Positions 1-7,932 of a stretch of 64,000 bases of DNA are shown here, one piece after another. Each line of letters opens with the position of its first letter. The stretch's first letter is position 1. The position numbers and the translations under genes were made by a program. A model generated the notes under the pieces. That model saw only the letters and a program-made list of their open reading frames with translations, was not told the origin of the DNA and searched no databases. This DNA comes from Porphyromonadaceae bacterium UBA7203 (lineage in GTDB: Bacteria; Bacteroidota; Bacteroidia; Bacteroidales; Muribaculaceae): positions 41,762 to 105,761 of the forward strand of contig DKUN01000013.1 in the NCBI GenBank assembly GCA_002490725.1. The letters run 5' to 3'.

Positions 1-182
1 AGGCGACTTTGCGCCACACGCCTTATCGCCGCATGATAGATTATCGGCGTGCCATTCTTGCGGGGATGTACCGTCGCGAAGGGCACGCCGAACTGGGCCA
101 TGGACTGGCCCGCGGTTTTAGAATGAAGTTGATTGAACGCTACGTGGCCATGGGAGGCCGCGGCGTCGCTTATCTGGCGTAG
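1..182 (+). CDS. C-terminal end of an unidentified protein (partial)
   Basis: An open frame enters from the left edge (codons in phase from base 3) and ends at TAG 180-182, giving about 59 residues ending in GRGVAYLA. It is rich in Arg, Met and Tyr and contains the stretch MKLIERYVAMGGRG. I do not recognise the family from this fragment. It converges on typA, whose stop lies 17 bases away, and a GC-rich hairpin sits between the two ends. It could be the tail of an enzyme, but nothing diagnostic is present. Confidence 0.5.
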   Translation, partial: ATLRHTPYRRMIDYRRAILAGMYRREGHAELGHGLARGFRMKLIERYVAMGGRGVAYLA

Positions 183-185
183 ACG

Positions 186-214
186 CGCGCCGCGCTTTAT
201 CAGCGCGCGGCGCG
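186..214. terminator. GC-rich hairpin between convergent gene ends
   Basis: Arms 186-195 and 205-214 are perfect complements (CGCGCCGCGC / GCGCGGCGCG) around a nine-base loop. The hairpin covers the last codons of typA. There is no strong T-run on either side, so a bidirectional terminator role is only likely from its position. Confidence 0.4.
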
Positions 215-1999
215 TTTGCGCTCAAGCTCGTCGAGAATGATTTTGCGCAGACGGATGTGGTGAGGGGTAACCTCGACATATTCGTCTTCCTTGATGTATT
301 CGAGCGCTTCTTCGAGCGAGAATACGACCGGCGGAACGATGCGCGCCTTGTCGTCGGCGCCGCTCGCACGCATGTTGGTGAGTTTTTTCGATTTGGTAAC
401 GTTGACAACGATGTCGTTGTCTTTGGCGTTCTCGCCAACGACCTGGCCGGCATATACTTCCTCCTGGGGGAAGATGAAGAAGCGTCCGCGGTCCTGGAGC
501 TTGTCGATTGCGTAGGCGAAGGCTGTGCCGCTCTCCATGGCGATGAGCGAGCCGTTGGTGCGGCGTTCGATGTCGCCCTTCCAGGGCTGGTATTCGAGGA
601 AGCGGTGGGCCATGATGGCTTCGCCTGCCGATGCGGTGAGCACGTTGTTGCGCAGGCCGATGATGCCACGCGAGGGAATGTGGAATTCCATGTGCACACG
701 GTCGGTGCCCTGGGCGTTCATCGATACCATTTCGCCCTTGCGTCGGGTAACCATGTCGATGATTTTGCTCGAGTACTCTTCGGTCACGTTGACTGTGAGC
801 AGTTCGACGGGTTCGCATTTCATTCCGTCGATTTCCTTGATGATAACCTGCGGCTGGCCTACCTGGAGTTCATAGCCTTCGCGGCGCATCGTTTCAATGA
901 GTACCGAAAGGTGGAGCACACCGCGGCCAAACACGGTCCATACATCCTCGTTGTTGGCTTTTTCGACGCGTAGCGCCAGGTTACGGTCAAGTTCGCGCGT
1001 CAGGCGGTCGCCGATGTGGCGCGAGGTCACATATTTGCCGTCCTTGCCGAAGAATGGCGAGTCATTGATGGTGAAGGTCATTGACATGGTCGGCTCGTCG
1101 ATTGCGATTCGGGGCAGGGCCTCGGCTGCAGAGGGGTCGGCCACGGTGTCGCCGATTTCGAAGTTTTCAATGCCGACCAGCGCGCAGATATCGCCCGAGT
1201 TGACCTCGCTGACCTTTTTGCGCCCCATGCCTTCGAAGGTGTGGAGTTCTTTGATGCGCTGCTTGACGGTCGAGCCGTCTTTTTTTATGAGCACTATGTC
1301 CTGGCCCTCGCGGAAGCTGCCGCGGTGAACGCGGCCCACGGCGATACGGCCCACATAGCTCGAGAAGTCGAGCGAGGTGATAAGCATCTGCGATGCGCCC
1401 TCGTGGGTTACAGGTTCGGGAATGTACTCGATGATAGCGTCGAGAAGGGGCAGAATATTGTCGGTAGGCTTGCTCCAGTCGGTGCTCATCCAGCCCTGTT
1501 TGGCCGAGCCGTAGATTGTCGGGAAGTCGAGCTGGTCTTCCGTAGCGTTGAGCGAGAACATCAGGTCGAACACCATTTCCTGCACCTCGTCGGGGCGGCA
1601 GTTGGGTTTGTCGACCTTGTTGATTACAACAACGGGTTTCAGGCCCATGCGGATTGCCTTTTCGAGCACGAAGCGCGTCTGTGGCATCGGGCCCTCGAAG
1701 GCGTCGACCAGCAGCAGGCATCCGTCGGCCATGTTGAGCACACGCTCGACCTCGCCGCCGAAGTCAGCGTGTCCGGGGGTGTCGATAATGTTGATTTTGT
1801 AGCCTTTATAGTCGATCGAAACATTCTTTGACAGGATTGTTATGCCTCGCTCGCGCTCCAGGTCGTTATTGTCAAGAATTAGTTCGCCTGTGGTCTGATT
1901 GTCGCGAAAGAGGTGCCCGGCCATCAGCATCTTGTCTACTACGGTAGTCTTGCCGTGGTCGACGTGGGCAATGATGGCAATGTTTCTGATTTTCTGCAT
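200..1999 (-). CDS. typA: Ribosome-associated translational GTPase BipA/TypA
   Basis: 599 residues, the normal length for TypA, a ribosome-binding GTPase related to EF-G that helps 50S assembly and stress adaptation. The GTPase motifs are clear: AHVDHGKTT at 11-19, DTPGHADF at 73-80, NKVD at 127-130. EF-G-like domains II, III and V follow, with the BipA-specific C-terminal domain to the end (the conserved RGIIGLRNN segment is present). The start MQKIRNIAII is the family's usual N-terminus. A TAnnTTTG promoter element lies about 30 bases upstream. It is a single-gene unit convergent with the fragment to its left. Confidence 0.97.
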   Translation of the reverse strand: MQKIRNIAIIAHVDHGKTTVVDKMLMAGHLFRDNQTTGELILDNNDLERERGITILSKNVSIDYKGYKINIIDTPGHADFGGEVERVLNMADGCLLLVDAFEGPMPQTRFVLEKAIRMGLKPVVVINKVDKPNCRPDEVQEMVFDLMFSLNATEDQLDFPTIYGSAKQGWMSTDWSKPTDNILPLLDAIIEYIPEPVTHEGASQMLITSLDFSSYVGRIAVGRVHRGSFREGQDIVLIKKDGSTVKQRIKELHTFEGMGRKKVSEVNSGDICALVGIENFEIGDTVADPSAAEALPRIAIDEPTMSMTFTINDSPFFGKDGKYVTSRHIGDRLTRELDRNLALRVEKANNEDVWTVFGRGVLHLSVLIETMRREGYELQVGQPQVIIKEIDGMKCEPVELLTVNVTEEYSSKIIDMVTRRKGEMVSMNAQGTDRVHMEFHIPSRGIIGLRNNVLTASAGEAIMAHRFLEYQPWKGDIERRTNGSLIAMESGTAFAYAIDKLQDRGRFFIFPQEEVYAGQVVGENAKDNDIVVNVTKSKKLTNMRASGADDKARIVPPVVFSLEEALEYIKEDEYVEVTPHHIRLRKIILDELERKRAAR

Positions 2000-2030
2000 A
2001 TAACGTGAATTTATGTCCGTTTTAAGGCCA

Positions 2031-2038
2031 CAAAGTTA
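2031..2038 (-). promoter_or_regulatory. TAnnTTTG promoter element of typA
   Basis: The minus strand reads TAACTTTG, the Bacteroidota primary-sigma -7 consensus. It gives a leader of roughly 25 bases before the typA start at 1999. Confidence 0.7.
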
Positions 2039-2060
2039 CGAAAAATTACCGAGAATACAA

Positions 2061-3530
2061 TCAGAATTTGTCGAAGACGCCGTCTTCCCAAAGACCTTTG
2101 TTGGGGTCGGAGTTGATATATTCGATGCGGTTTTCTACCCAGTTGCGCAGAGTCAGCACGTTGGTGTCGAAATTCTTATACTGGCCGCGGGTCAGGCCTT
2201 GGGCGTTGGCCGAGGGACGCAGCGATTCGGCGTATGCGTCGAACGCCTGCCAGAAGGCCTCGCGACGGTTGTTGTAGAAGTCGTCCCACACTTCTTTGAA
2301 GCGCTTCTGGAAAGCCTGTGTCTTGCAGAGTTTGTAGAAGAACACGCCCGCGCGTCCGTCGTTTGCGCCGTTGCTTGCGGTCTGGAACCCGAGAAGGGGG
2401 TTTTCGTAGGTGGGATACCACTCCCAATTCCATGAACCCGGGGTCTGGCCCTTGCTGTAGGTGGGGCTGTAGCCGAAGGCCCAGTCAAAGTCCCAGCACG
2501 GACCGAAATACCATTTGCCACCTTCGGTTTTATATATATACACGCTTTTGGGATGGTCGATTTCCTGGTTGCAGCATATGTTGAACACCATGATGTAGCG
2601 TACGAGCGACTCGATGTCGCATGCCTGGAAAATGGCGCTTTCGTTGCCGCCGTCGACCGTAGAGAGGAAGCTGTCGAAATCGTCGCGCCACTTCTGTTGC
2701 CAGTTTTTGGCCTCGGTGGGGTCGGTTGGTGCATCGGGATCTTTGACTTTTACGGGAAGGAAATATCCGTTGGCGCTGTCGAAATAGCCCGATTCCCAAT
2801 ATATCTCGTCGCTTTTGACGGCGTTGTTGTCGAGTTCGAGCATGATGGAGCGCGCCTCGTCAACGGCCGGCAGGTCTACCGAACCGTTGTTGAAGCCGAC
2901 TTTCTCGGTCAGCATGTAGGAGCCCTTATAGATGTTGTTGAGGTATACGTCGACCGGTTCGGCGTAGTTGATCCACGGCATCTCGATGATTTGGCCGAAG
3001 TTGAAGGCCACGAAGTTGCGCATCATCGATTCGTCGATGTAGTTGGCGAGCAGAACGAAGTTCTTGGCCTTTTTGGGAAGCAGCATGCGCTGTTTGACGT
3101 CGAATTTCAGACGATAAGGCTTTTTGTCATATCCCCAGGTAGAGTTGCCTCGTCCGCGGATGCGCACCCGCTGGGTGAAGTCGTCTTGCCATCCGCGGCC
3201 GAAGAAGTTGATGGTCGCGTCGAGATAAGTGGTCTTCGATGTGATTTCGGTGACGCTGCTGTCGTCGGTGTTGATATGGAGCGCGGCGACGTTGGGGCCG
3301 ATTCTGAAGAAGTCCATGCTCGAACCGTAGGCCACGGTGTTGCCTTCGGGAGTGTTGACAATCATCGAGCCGGTGGTTTCGTCGAAGGTGATGTCGAGCA
3401 CTTCCGACATGTCGAATGTCTGGTAGCTGTTGCCATCGGGATAGTATATATGGAGCCAGGGGTCCTGGGCGTGGGCCACGAGCCCTGAAACTACGAGGAG
3501 CGAGGCTAAGGCTTTGCGAATGATGTTCAT
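2061..3530 (-). CDS. Secreted CotH-family protein
   Basis: 489 residues with a cleavable signal peptide (positive start, hydrophobic stretch, VAHAQ around residues 18-22). A short beta-rich N-terminal region found in many Bacteroidales surface proteins comes first. A CotH domain follows, with RGRGNSTWG near 125, a YRLKF/KNFVLLANY segment, and GPCWDFDWAFGY, which contains the Asp-rich motif of CotH protein kinases. CotH proteins of spore formers phosphorylate coat proteins; in Bacteroidales the substrate is unknown. The gene begins three bases after the stop of the upstream F5/8C gene, so the two are co-transcribed and both exported. Confidence 0.85.
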   Translation of the reverse strand: MNIIRKALASLLVVSGLVAHAQDPWLHIYYPDGNSYQTFDMSEVLDITFDETTGSMIVNTPEGNTVAYGSSMDFFRIGPNVAALHINTDDSSVTEITSKTTYLDATINFFGRGWQDDFTQRVRIRGRGNSTWGYDKKPYRLKFDVKQRMLLPKKAKNFVLLANYIDESMMRNFVAFNFGQIIEMPWINYAEPVDVYLNNIYKGSYMLTEKVGFNNGSVDLPAVDEARSIMLELDNNAVKSDEIYWESGYFDSANGYFLPVKVKDPDAPTDPTEAKNWQQKWRDDFDSFLSTVDGGNESAIFQACDIESLVRYIMVFNICCNQEIDHPKSVYIYKTEGGKWYFGPCWDFDWAFGYSPTYSKGQTPGSWNWEWYPTYENPLLGFQTASNGANDGRAGVFFYKLCKTQAFQKRFKEVWDDFYNNRREAFWQAFDAYAESLRPSANAQGLTRGQYKNFDTNVLTLRNWVENRIEYINSDPNKGLWEDGVFDKF

Positions 3531-3533
3531 GGC

Positions 3534-4925
3534 TTAAAGAATTATTTTCAGGGTTGTGGTGTTGACGTTGAGCAGGTAGACTCCGCGGCCGAGGGCGCCG
3601 GTGTTGATTACGGCGGTGCCCGATGGGCTGACAGCGGCGGTCACGACGGTGATGCCGGTGGTGTTGATGAGGCTGACGGTGTTGGCGTCGGTGATGCCGC
3701 CGACTGTGAGGCGGCCTTCGCTGTGGCTCAGGGTCAGGGTGTGGCAGTCGGCTGCGACGCTTTCAATCGCACCCGATTCGCCGAGTGTCCAGTTGAAGTC
3801 GGTTGCTTCAGACCTTGCTCCGTCGGGTTCTATGAAGAGCGACGCGGGAACTCTCATCGAGTAGTTGCCGTCGGCGGTTGCGGGCAGGTCGGATATGATA
3901 AAGCTGTTGCCCGAAGCGAGCAGGGGCAGCTCAGAGGGCTCGATGGCGCGCATCAGGGTTGACCCGTGCATGAAGCGGATGGGTTCGTTGATTTCGGGGT
4001 TGAGGCGCATGGCCGTGCCGTCTGCGCCCGACAGAGTAACGCTGCCCAGATGGTCGGTCTTGCCGGGAGCGGGAGAGGCGGTCAGGCCGAACGTGGCGGT
4101 GAGCACGTCTTTTTTCGGGCCGATATAGCTTTCATTGCCGAAGTCATAGTTCTCGAAGTTCATGCGGGCCACTTCGGCGGGAGAGTATTCGATGGTTATG
4201 TCGCTGTTCGACATGCGTATGTAACCGTAGCCGGCCGACATGGTCAGTTCGTTGCCGTTGATGGCGATGCGGTGAGGCGTGGCGGAGCCCATTGGAGTGA
4301 TTTTGATGGCGTTGAAGCTGCCCGACGAGCCGCCCGACGAGCCGGGCTTGCCCTTGAATAGGTTCATTTCGGCGCATGCGGCGGAGTTGGAGTTGGCCGA
4401 CGTGATGTTGACAAACAGGATGTAGCGTGCGGTCGAGGCTTTTTCGAACTGGATGAATTTTTCGTCGGTCGATTCGGCCCATGAGCCTGACTCATCGGGA
4501 GCGCCGAGAGCCTGCACTATGGCCGTCACCGAAGAGGCCGGCGTGGATCTCATGTCGTAGCTGCGCGCATAGACGTAGTATGATGTGCAGGCTGTGTTGG
4601 TGGTGTTCTGGCGGGGAGTGAAAGCCAGGCCGTCAAACTCGCTTGTGTCAGAGCCGCGGTCAATCATTATCCAGTGAGGGTTGGTTCGCTCTGCCGTGCC
4701 TGATTCGGCATGGTAGTTCGAGTGCCAGCAGGTGTTGATGTTGTTGTCGTGAATGCCCTCGAGTCCGGCTATGTCAGGGCTTTCGGCTGCGCAGGTCGAA
4801 GAAGCATACCAGGTCCATCCCGAGCGGTCAAGATAGTCTGTGGCATAAGCGTTGGCGCTGCCGCCGGCGAACACGGCGCCAAGTGCGGCGATAGCCTGCA
4901 GATATATTGTCTGAGATTTTTTCAT
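3534..4925 (-). CDS. Secreted discoidin-like (F5/8 type C) protein
   Basis: 463 residues with a signal peptide (MKKSQTIYL, cleavage near ANAYA). Residues about 30-175 resemble an F5/8 type C carbohydrate- or surface-binding domain: HDNNINTCWHSNY, then HWIMIDRG, then FDGLAFTPRQ. A Ser/Gly linker leads to beta-sandwich material. The last ~70 residues (LTLSHSEGRLTVGG ... RGVYLLNV ... LKIIL) look like a secretion/anchoring C-terminal beta domain of the type IX (Por) kind, but shorter. First gene of a two-gene unit with the CotH protein. The substrate is unknown. Confidence 0.75.
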   Translation of the reverse strand: MKKSQTIYLQAIAALGAVFAGGSANAYATDYLDRSGWTWYASSTCAAESPDIAGLEGIHDNNINTCWHSNYHAESGTAERTNPHWIMIDRGSDTSEFDGLAFTPRQNTTNTACTSYYVYARSYDMRSTPASSVTAIVQALGAPDESGSWAESTDEKFIQFEKASTARYILFVNITSANSNSAACAEMNLFKGKPGSSGGSSGSFNAIKITPMGSATPHRIAINGNELTMSAGYGYIRMSNSDITIEYSPAEVARMNFENYDFGNESYIGPKKDVLTATFGLTASPAPGKTDHLGSVTLSGADGTAMRLNPEINEPIRFMHGSTLMRAIEPSELPLLASGNSFIISDLPATADGNYSMRVPASLFIEPDGARSEATDFNWTLGESGAIESVAADCHTLTLSHSEGRLTVGGITDANTVSLINTTGITVVTAAVSPSGTAVINTGALGRGVYLLNVNTTTLKIIL

Positions 4926-4963
4926 GATAATGAAAGGTAACTGAGGTATTTGTTTTTACGCCT

Positions 4964-4971
4964 CAAAGTTA
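4964..4971 (-). promoter_or_regulatory. TAnnTTTG promoter element of the F5/8C-CotH unit
   Basis: The minus strand reads TAACTTTG, 38 bases upstream of the ATG at 4925. Confidence 0.65.
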
Positions 4972-5018
4972 CGCAAAAAATCGCTTCTCTGCAATATCTT
5001 CGCCCGTGAGAGTGCGAA

Positions 5019-5049
5019 CGACTCCCGCCGGCCAGTCCGGCGGGAGTCG
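5019..5049. terminator. Perfect 13-bp hairpin, probable terminator
   Basis: Arms CGACTCCCGCCGG (5019-5031) and CCGGCGGGAGTCG (5037-5049) enclose a five-base loop. It lies 44 bases past the stop of the DUF4143 ATPase gene. No clear T-run follows on either strand, so it may be a terminator or an RNA-stabilising stem. Confidence 0.5.
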
Positions 5050-5092
5050 AAAATCAGGGTCGCGCGTGCTCGCCGAGCTACTCGTTGTCGGA

Positions 5093-6442
5093 TTAGCAAA
5101 GGCCGCTGAGGTCGGGTTTATAGATGGCTGTGTCAATTGACGCTCGGCGAATGAACATTGTCATATATATCGGCAGGTAGGTGACTGGGCCGACTGTCTG
5201 AATGTTGGACGAGCAGAGTACGTAGGCGTTGTGAATGTCGTAGTCGTCGTAGCTTATCACGTTTGACAGGGCGTTATGCCGTTTGTAATCTTTTCCGGAT
5301 TTCACCTCGATGGGTATAACTCCATTTGAGTCGGCTATGATGAAGTCGACCTCGCCCTGGCGCTTGCTGTTGAAGTAAAACGGAGTGAAGCCGTGGCAAA
5401 GCAATTCCTGGGCCACTGCGTTCTCGTAAGTGGCGCCATAGTTGATGGCTACTTCGTTCGATAGGATTCTGGCCTGAATGCTGTCGGCGTATTGAGCGGT
5501 GAGCAATCCGGTGTCGTTAGCAAAGAGTTTGAAGAGGTTGCGCTGTGCGGCGAGTTTTAGTGGCTGGCGCGGCTCTTCGACGTTATAGACGGGAATGGCC
5601 ACTCCGGCGTTTTTTAGCCATAGAAAGTCGTTGCTGTATCTGTCGAATTTCGCGTGCTCGTTGAGTTTCTTAAGTATGAAGCGCTTGTTTTTGGAGTTCA
5701 GTTCCGATGGAATGAGGTCGAAAATCTCTTTTATCTGCAGTTTGTTGTCGGCTGAATATCGCGCGATGTCTTGTCGGTAGAGGTCGATGATGTCGAGTTG
5801 AGTGCGCTCGACTATGCGCAGGTCGTGCGTTGCGAGATAGCGCTCCACTGCGGCGGGCATACCGCCTATAATTGTGTAGAGTCTGAATAGTTCGAGCAGG
5901 CGTGTATTGATTATATCGTCGACCGGCTGCCTGTGTTTCCAACATGCTTCAAGATGAGAGAGTATGCGGTCGGCAACTCCGGCATTTATGATGAATTCCT
6001 CAAAGTCGAGGGGATATACCTCTTTGACTCCCATATATCCGACCGGGACGGACTTAATATCCTTCAGCTCGACACCCAGCAGTGAGCCGCTAAGGGCGTA
6101 GCGGTAGCTGCCTTCGTCGACCAGGAACTTAATGGCGGTGATTATGTTTTCGCAGCATTGCACCTCGTCAAAAAAAATGAGTGTGTCGCCCTTGATGAGC
6201 GGAGTTGACGTGAACGCGGAAAGGCGCAGCAGGATTTCGTTGGCCGAGGTGACTCCGTTAAACAGGCTGATGGCTTCGGGATGTTCAATGAAATTGATTT
6301 CAATAAATGATTTAAAAGTCTTGCCGAATTGGCGTATGGCATACGTTTTGCCGGTCTGGCGAGCGCCGGTAAGCAGCAGGGCACTGCGCTGTGTCTTGTA
6401 GAAGTCGCTTAAATAGCCTGATAAATAACGAAATAGTGGCAT
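5093..6442 (-). CDS. ATPase with DUF4143 domain
   Basis: 449 residues. An N-terminal AAA_14 ATPase has the P-loop GARQTGKT around 26-33 and Walker B LIFFDEVQ near 108-115. The middle region is helical. The C-terminal DUF4143 part has a nuclease-fold-like motif, EVDFII ... IPIEVKSG, typical of these archaeal/bacterial ATPases. Physiological role is unsettled for the family. It is a lone gene with its own promoter element at 6462-6469. Just upstream of that promoter are three copies of a 32-base repeat. These genes are often mobile and variable between strains. Confidence 0.85.
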   Translation of the reverse strand: MPLFRYLSGYLSDFYKTQRSALLLTGARQTGKTYAIRQFGKTFKSFIEINFIEHPEAISLFNGVTSANEILLRLSAFTSTPLIKGDTLIFFDEVQCCENIITAIKFLVDEGSYRYALSGSLLGVELKDIKSVPVGYMGVKEVYPLDFEEFIINAGVADRILSHLEACWKHRQPVDDIINTRLLELFRLYTIIGGMPAAVERYLATHDLRIVERTQLDIIDLYRQDIARYSADNKLQIKEIFDLIPSELNSKNKRFILKKLNEHAKFDRYSNDFLWLKNAGVAIPVYNVEEPRQPLKLAAQRNLFKLFANDTGLLTAQYADSIQARILSNEVAINYGATYENAVAQELLCHGFTPFYFNSKRQGEVDFIIADSNGVIPIEVKSGKDYKRHNALSNVISYDDYDIHNAYVLCSSNIQTVGPVTYLPIYMTMFIRRASIDTAIYKPDLSGLC

Positions 6443-6461
6443 GGTTGAGAAAGTTATGGCG

Positions 6462-6469
6462 CAAAATTA
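6462..6469 (-). promoter_or_regulatory. TAnnTTTG promoter element of the DUF4143 ATPase
   Basis: The minus strand reads TAATTTTG, 19 bases from the ATG at 6442, so the leader would be about 15 bases. Confidence 0.6.
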
Positions 6470-6474
6470 CGATA

Positions 6475-6568
6475 TTTTTGCCGTTTTTCCAACCGGTTTT
6501 GGGTCGTTTTTGCCGTTTTTCCAACCGGTTTTTGGCTGTTTTTGCCGTTTTTCCAACTTTTGGGTGTG
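6475..6568. repeat. Three tandem copies of a 32-base T-rich repeat
   Basis: Units 6475-6506 and 6507-6538 are 32 bases long and nearly identical; 6539-6568 is a 30-base degenerate third copy. Each contains TTTTTGCCGTTTTTCCAAC, and the first two continue with CGG. The array lies between the ATPase promoter and the rplT terminator. Confidence 0.85.
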
Positions 6569-6571
6569 AAA

Positions 6572-6604
6572 AAAGCCTTCCGCATTATGGATGCGGAAGG
6601 CTTT
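6572..6604 (-). terminator. Intrinsic terminator of the thrS-infC-rpmI-rplT operon
   Basis: Perfect 14-bp stem (6572-6585 with 6591-6604, loop of five). On the minus strand it is followed by a run of T. It lies 25 bases past the rplT stop. Confidence 0.9.
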
Positions 6605-6628
6605 CGGTTGGTTGCAGAATCTTATCGC

Positions 6629-6979
6629 TTAGGCGTTCTTGACTTTGTCGCAAACGGCCTTGAAAGCTGCGGGGTTGTTGAGGGCGAGGTCGGCGAGCAC
6701 CTTGCGGTTGATTTCGATGCCGGCCTTGTGAATCAGGCCCATGAGCTTGGAGTAGCTGAGGTCTTCTGCGCGAGCAGCAGCGTTGATACGCTGAATCCAC
6801 AGCGAGCGGAAGTTGTGCTTTTTGTCCTTGCGGTCGCGGTAAGCGTAGGTGAGACCTTTTTCCCAAGTGTTTTTGGCAACGGTCCACACGTTTTTGCGTG
6901 CGCCGTAGTAGCCACGGGTGAGTTTCAGAATTTTCTTGCGACGTTCGCGCGAAGCGACGTGGTTCACTGATCTGGGCAT
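6629..6979 (-). CDS. rplT: 50S ribosomal protein L20
   Basis: 116 residues. The start is placed at the ATG giving MPRSVNHVASRERRKK, the family N-terminus; a longer in-frame extension upstream is not conserved. L20 binds 23S rRNA early in 50S assembly. The sequence is typical throughout (RGYYGARKNVWTVAK, RDRKDKKHNFRSLWI, NRKVLADLA). Last gene of the thrS-infC-rpmI-rplT cluster, followed by a strong terminator. Confidence 0.97.
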   Translation of the reverse strand: MPRSVNHVASRERRKKILKLTRGYYGARKNVWTVAKNTWEKGLTYAYRDRKDKKHNFRSLWIQRINAAARAEDLSYSKLMGLIHKAGIEINRKVLADLALNNPAAFKAVCDKVKNA

Positions 6980-7090
6980 GGTAGATGCTTTTTGTGTTAG
7001 TTGGATGTCAGCGGCCTTGCAACAAGGCACTTACCGGCTGTGCATCCGGTTAGAAAAATGTGTTGATTAACTCTAAGTGCTATCAGGCTA

Positions 7091-7288
7091 TTACTTCAGA
7101 CCGAGGAGCTTCTTAACGTTCTTTTCGTCGACGCTTGCAACGAGACCGGAGTGGGTCAGGTTACGCTTCTGCTTGGTGGTCTTTTTGGTGAGAATGTGGC
7201 TCTTGAAAGCGTGCTTTCTCTTGATTTTTCCTGAGCCGGTAAGGGCGAACCTCTTTTTGGTACCGGCGTTAGTCTTAATCTTAGGCAT
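7091..7288 (-). CDS. rpmI: 50S ribosomal protein L35
   Basis: 65 residues, normal length, beginning MPKIKTNAGTKKRF and containing the HAFKSHILTKK segment of L35. It sits between infC (40 bases upstream) and rplT (about 110 bases downstream), the usual order. Confidence 0.97.
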   Translation of the reverse strand: MPKIKTNAGTKKRFALTGSGKIKRKHAFKSHILTKKTTKQKRNLTHSGLVASVDEKNVKKLLGLK

Positions 7289-7328
7289 TTGTTTAGTGAA
7301 TGATTAGTAAAAAATATAGTGTTTCAGT

Positions 7329-7922
7329 TTATTTCTTTTTGGGCGTAATCATGATGATCATGCGCTTGTCTTCGAGCAGAGGCATCTGCTCTACCTTGCC
7401 GTAGTCTTCAAGGTCGTTGGCGAATCGGAGCAGCAGCACCTCGCCCTGTTCCTTGAACAGAATCGAGCGGCCTTTGAAGAAAACGTAGGCCTTTACTTTG
7501 GCGCCTTCCTGCAGGAAGCCGATTGCGTGTTTGAGCTTGAAGTTATAGTCGTGGTCGTCGGTCTGCGGTCCGAATCTGATTTCCTTGACAACGACCTTGA
7601 CGGCCTTGGCCTTTTGCTCCTTCTGGTGCTTTTTCTGCTGATAGAGAAACTTCTGATAGTCGAGAATCTTGCAAACCGGGGGCTCGGCGTTGGGTGAGAT
7701 TTCAACCAGGTCGAGTTCCTGCTCGTCGGCCATTCTGAGAGCTTGCTGAATGGGGTAGATTCCTTGCTCCACGTTGTCGCCGACGAGTCGCACCTCGCTT
7801 GCGCGGATGCGGTCGTTGATTGCATGAAGCTCCTTAGACTGCGGACCCTGGTGGGACCTTGGAGAGTTGGCTGCCGGACGAGGGGCAGCGGGGCGGGGTC
7901 TGTAGACCGGTTTTTTTGCCAT
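7329..7922 (-). CDS. infC: Translation initiation factor IF-3
   Basis: 197 residues. IF-3 binds the 30S subunit and checks the start codon. A Pro/Arg/Ser-rich extension of about 30 residues precedes the normal domain (INDRIRASEVRLV). The helical linker (FLYQQKKHQKEQKAK) and the C-terminal domain (EIRFGPQTDDHDYNFKLKHA) are intact. The ATG at 7922 lies 10 bases after the thrS stop, so the two are co-transcribed. I cannot tell whether the start is ATG as called or an internal rare codon. Confidence 0.95.
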   Translation of the reverse strand: MAKKPVYRPRPAAPRPAANSPRSHQGPQSKELHAINDRIRASEVRLVGDNVEQGIYPIQQALRMADEQELDLVEISPNAEPPVCKILDYQKFLYQQKKHQKEQKAKAVKVVVKEIRFGPQTDDHDYNFKLKHAIGFLQEGAKVKAYVFFKGRSILFKEQGEVLLLRFANDLEDYGKVEQMPLLEDKRMIIMITPKKK

Positions 7923-7932
7923 TCAGAAAGGG

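Noticed and set aside
6980..7030. N-terminal extension of L20
   Set aside because: The extra 17 residues are not part of the L20 family; the ATG at 6979 gives the normal start.
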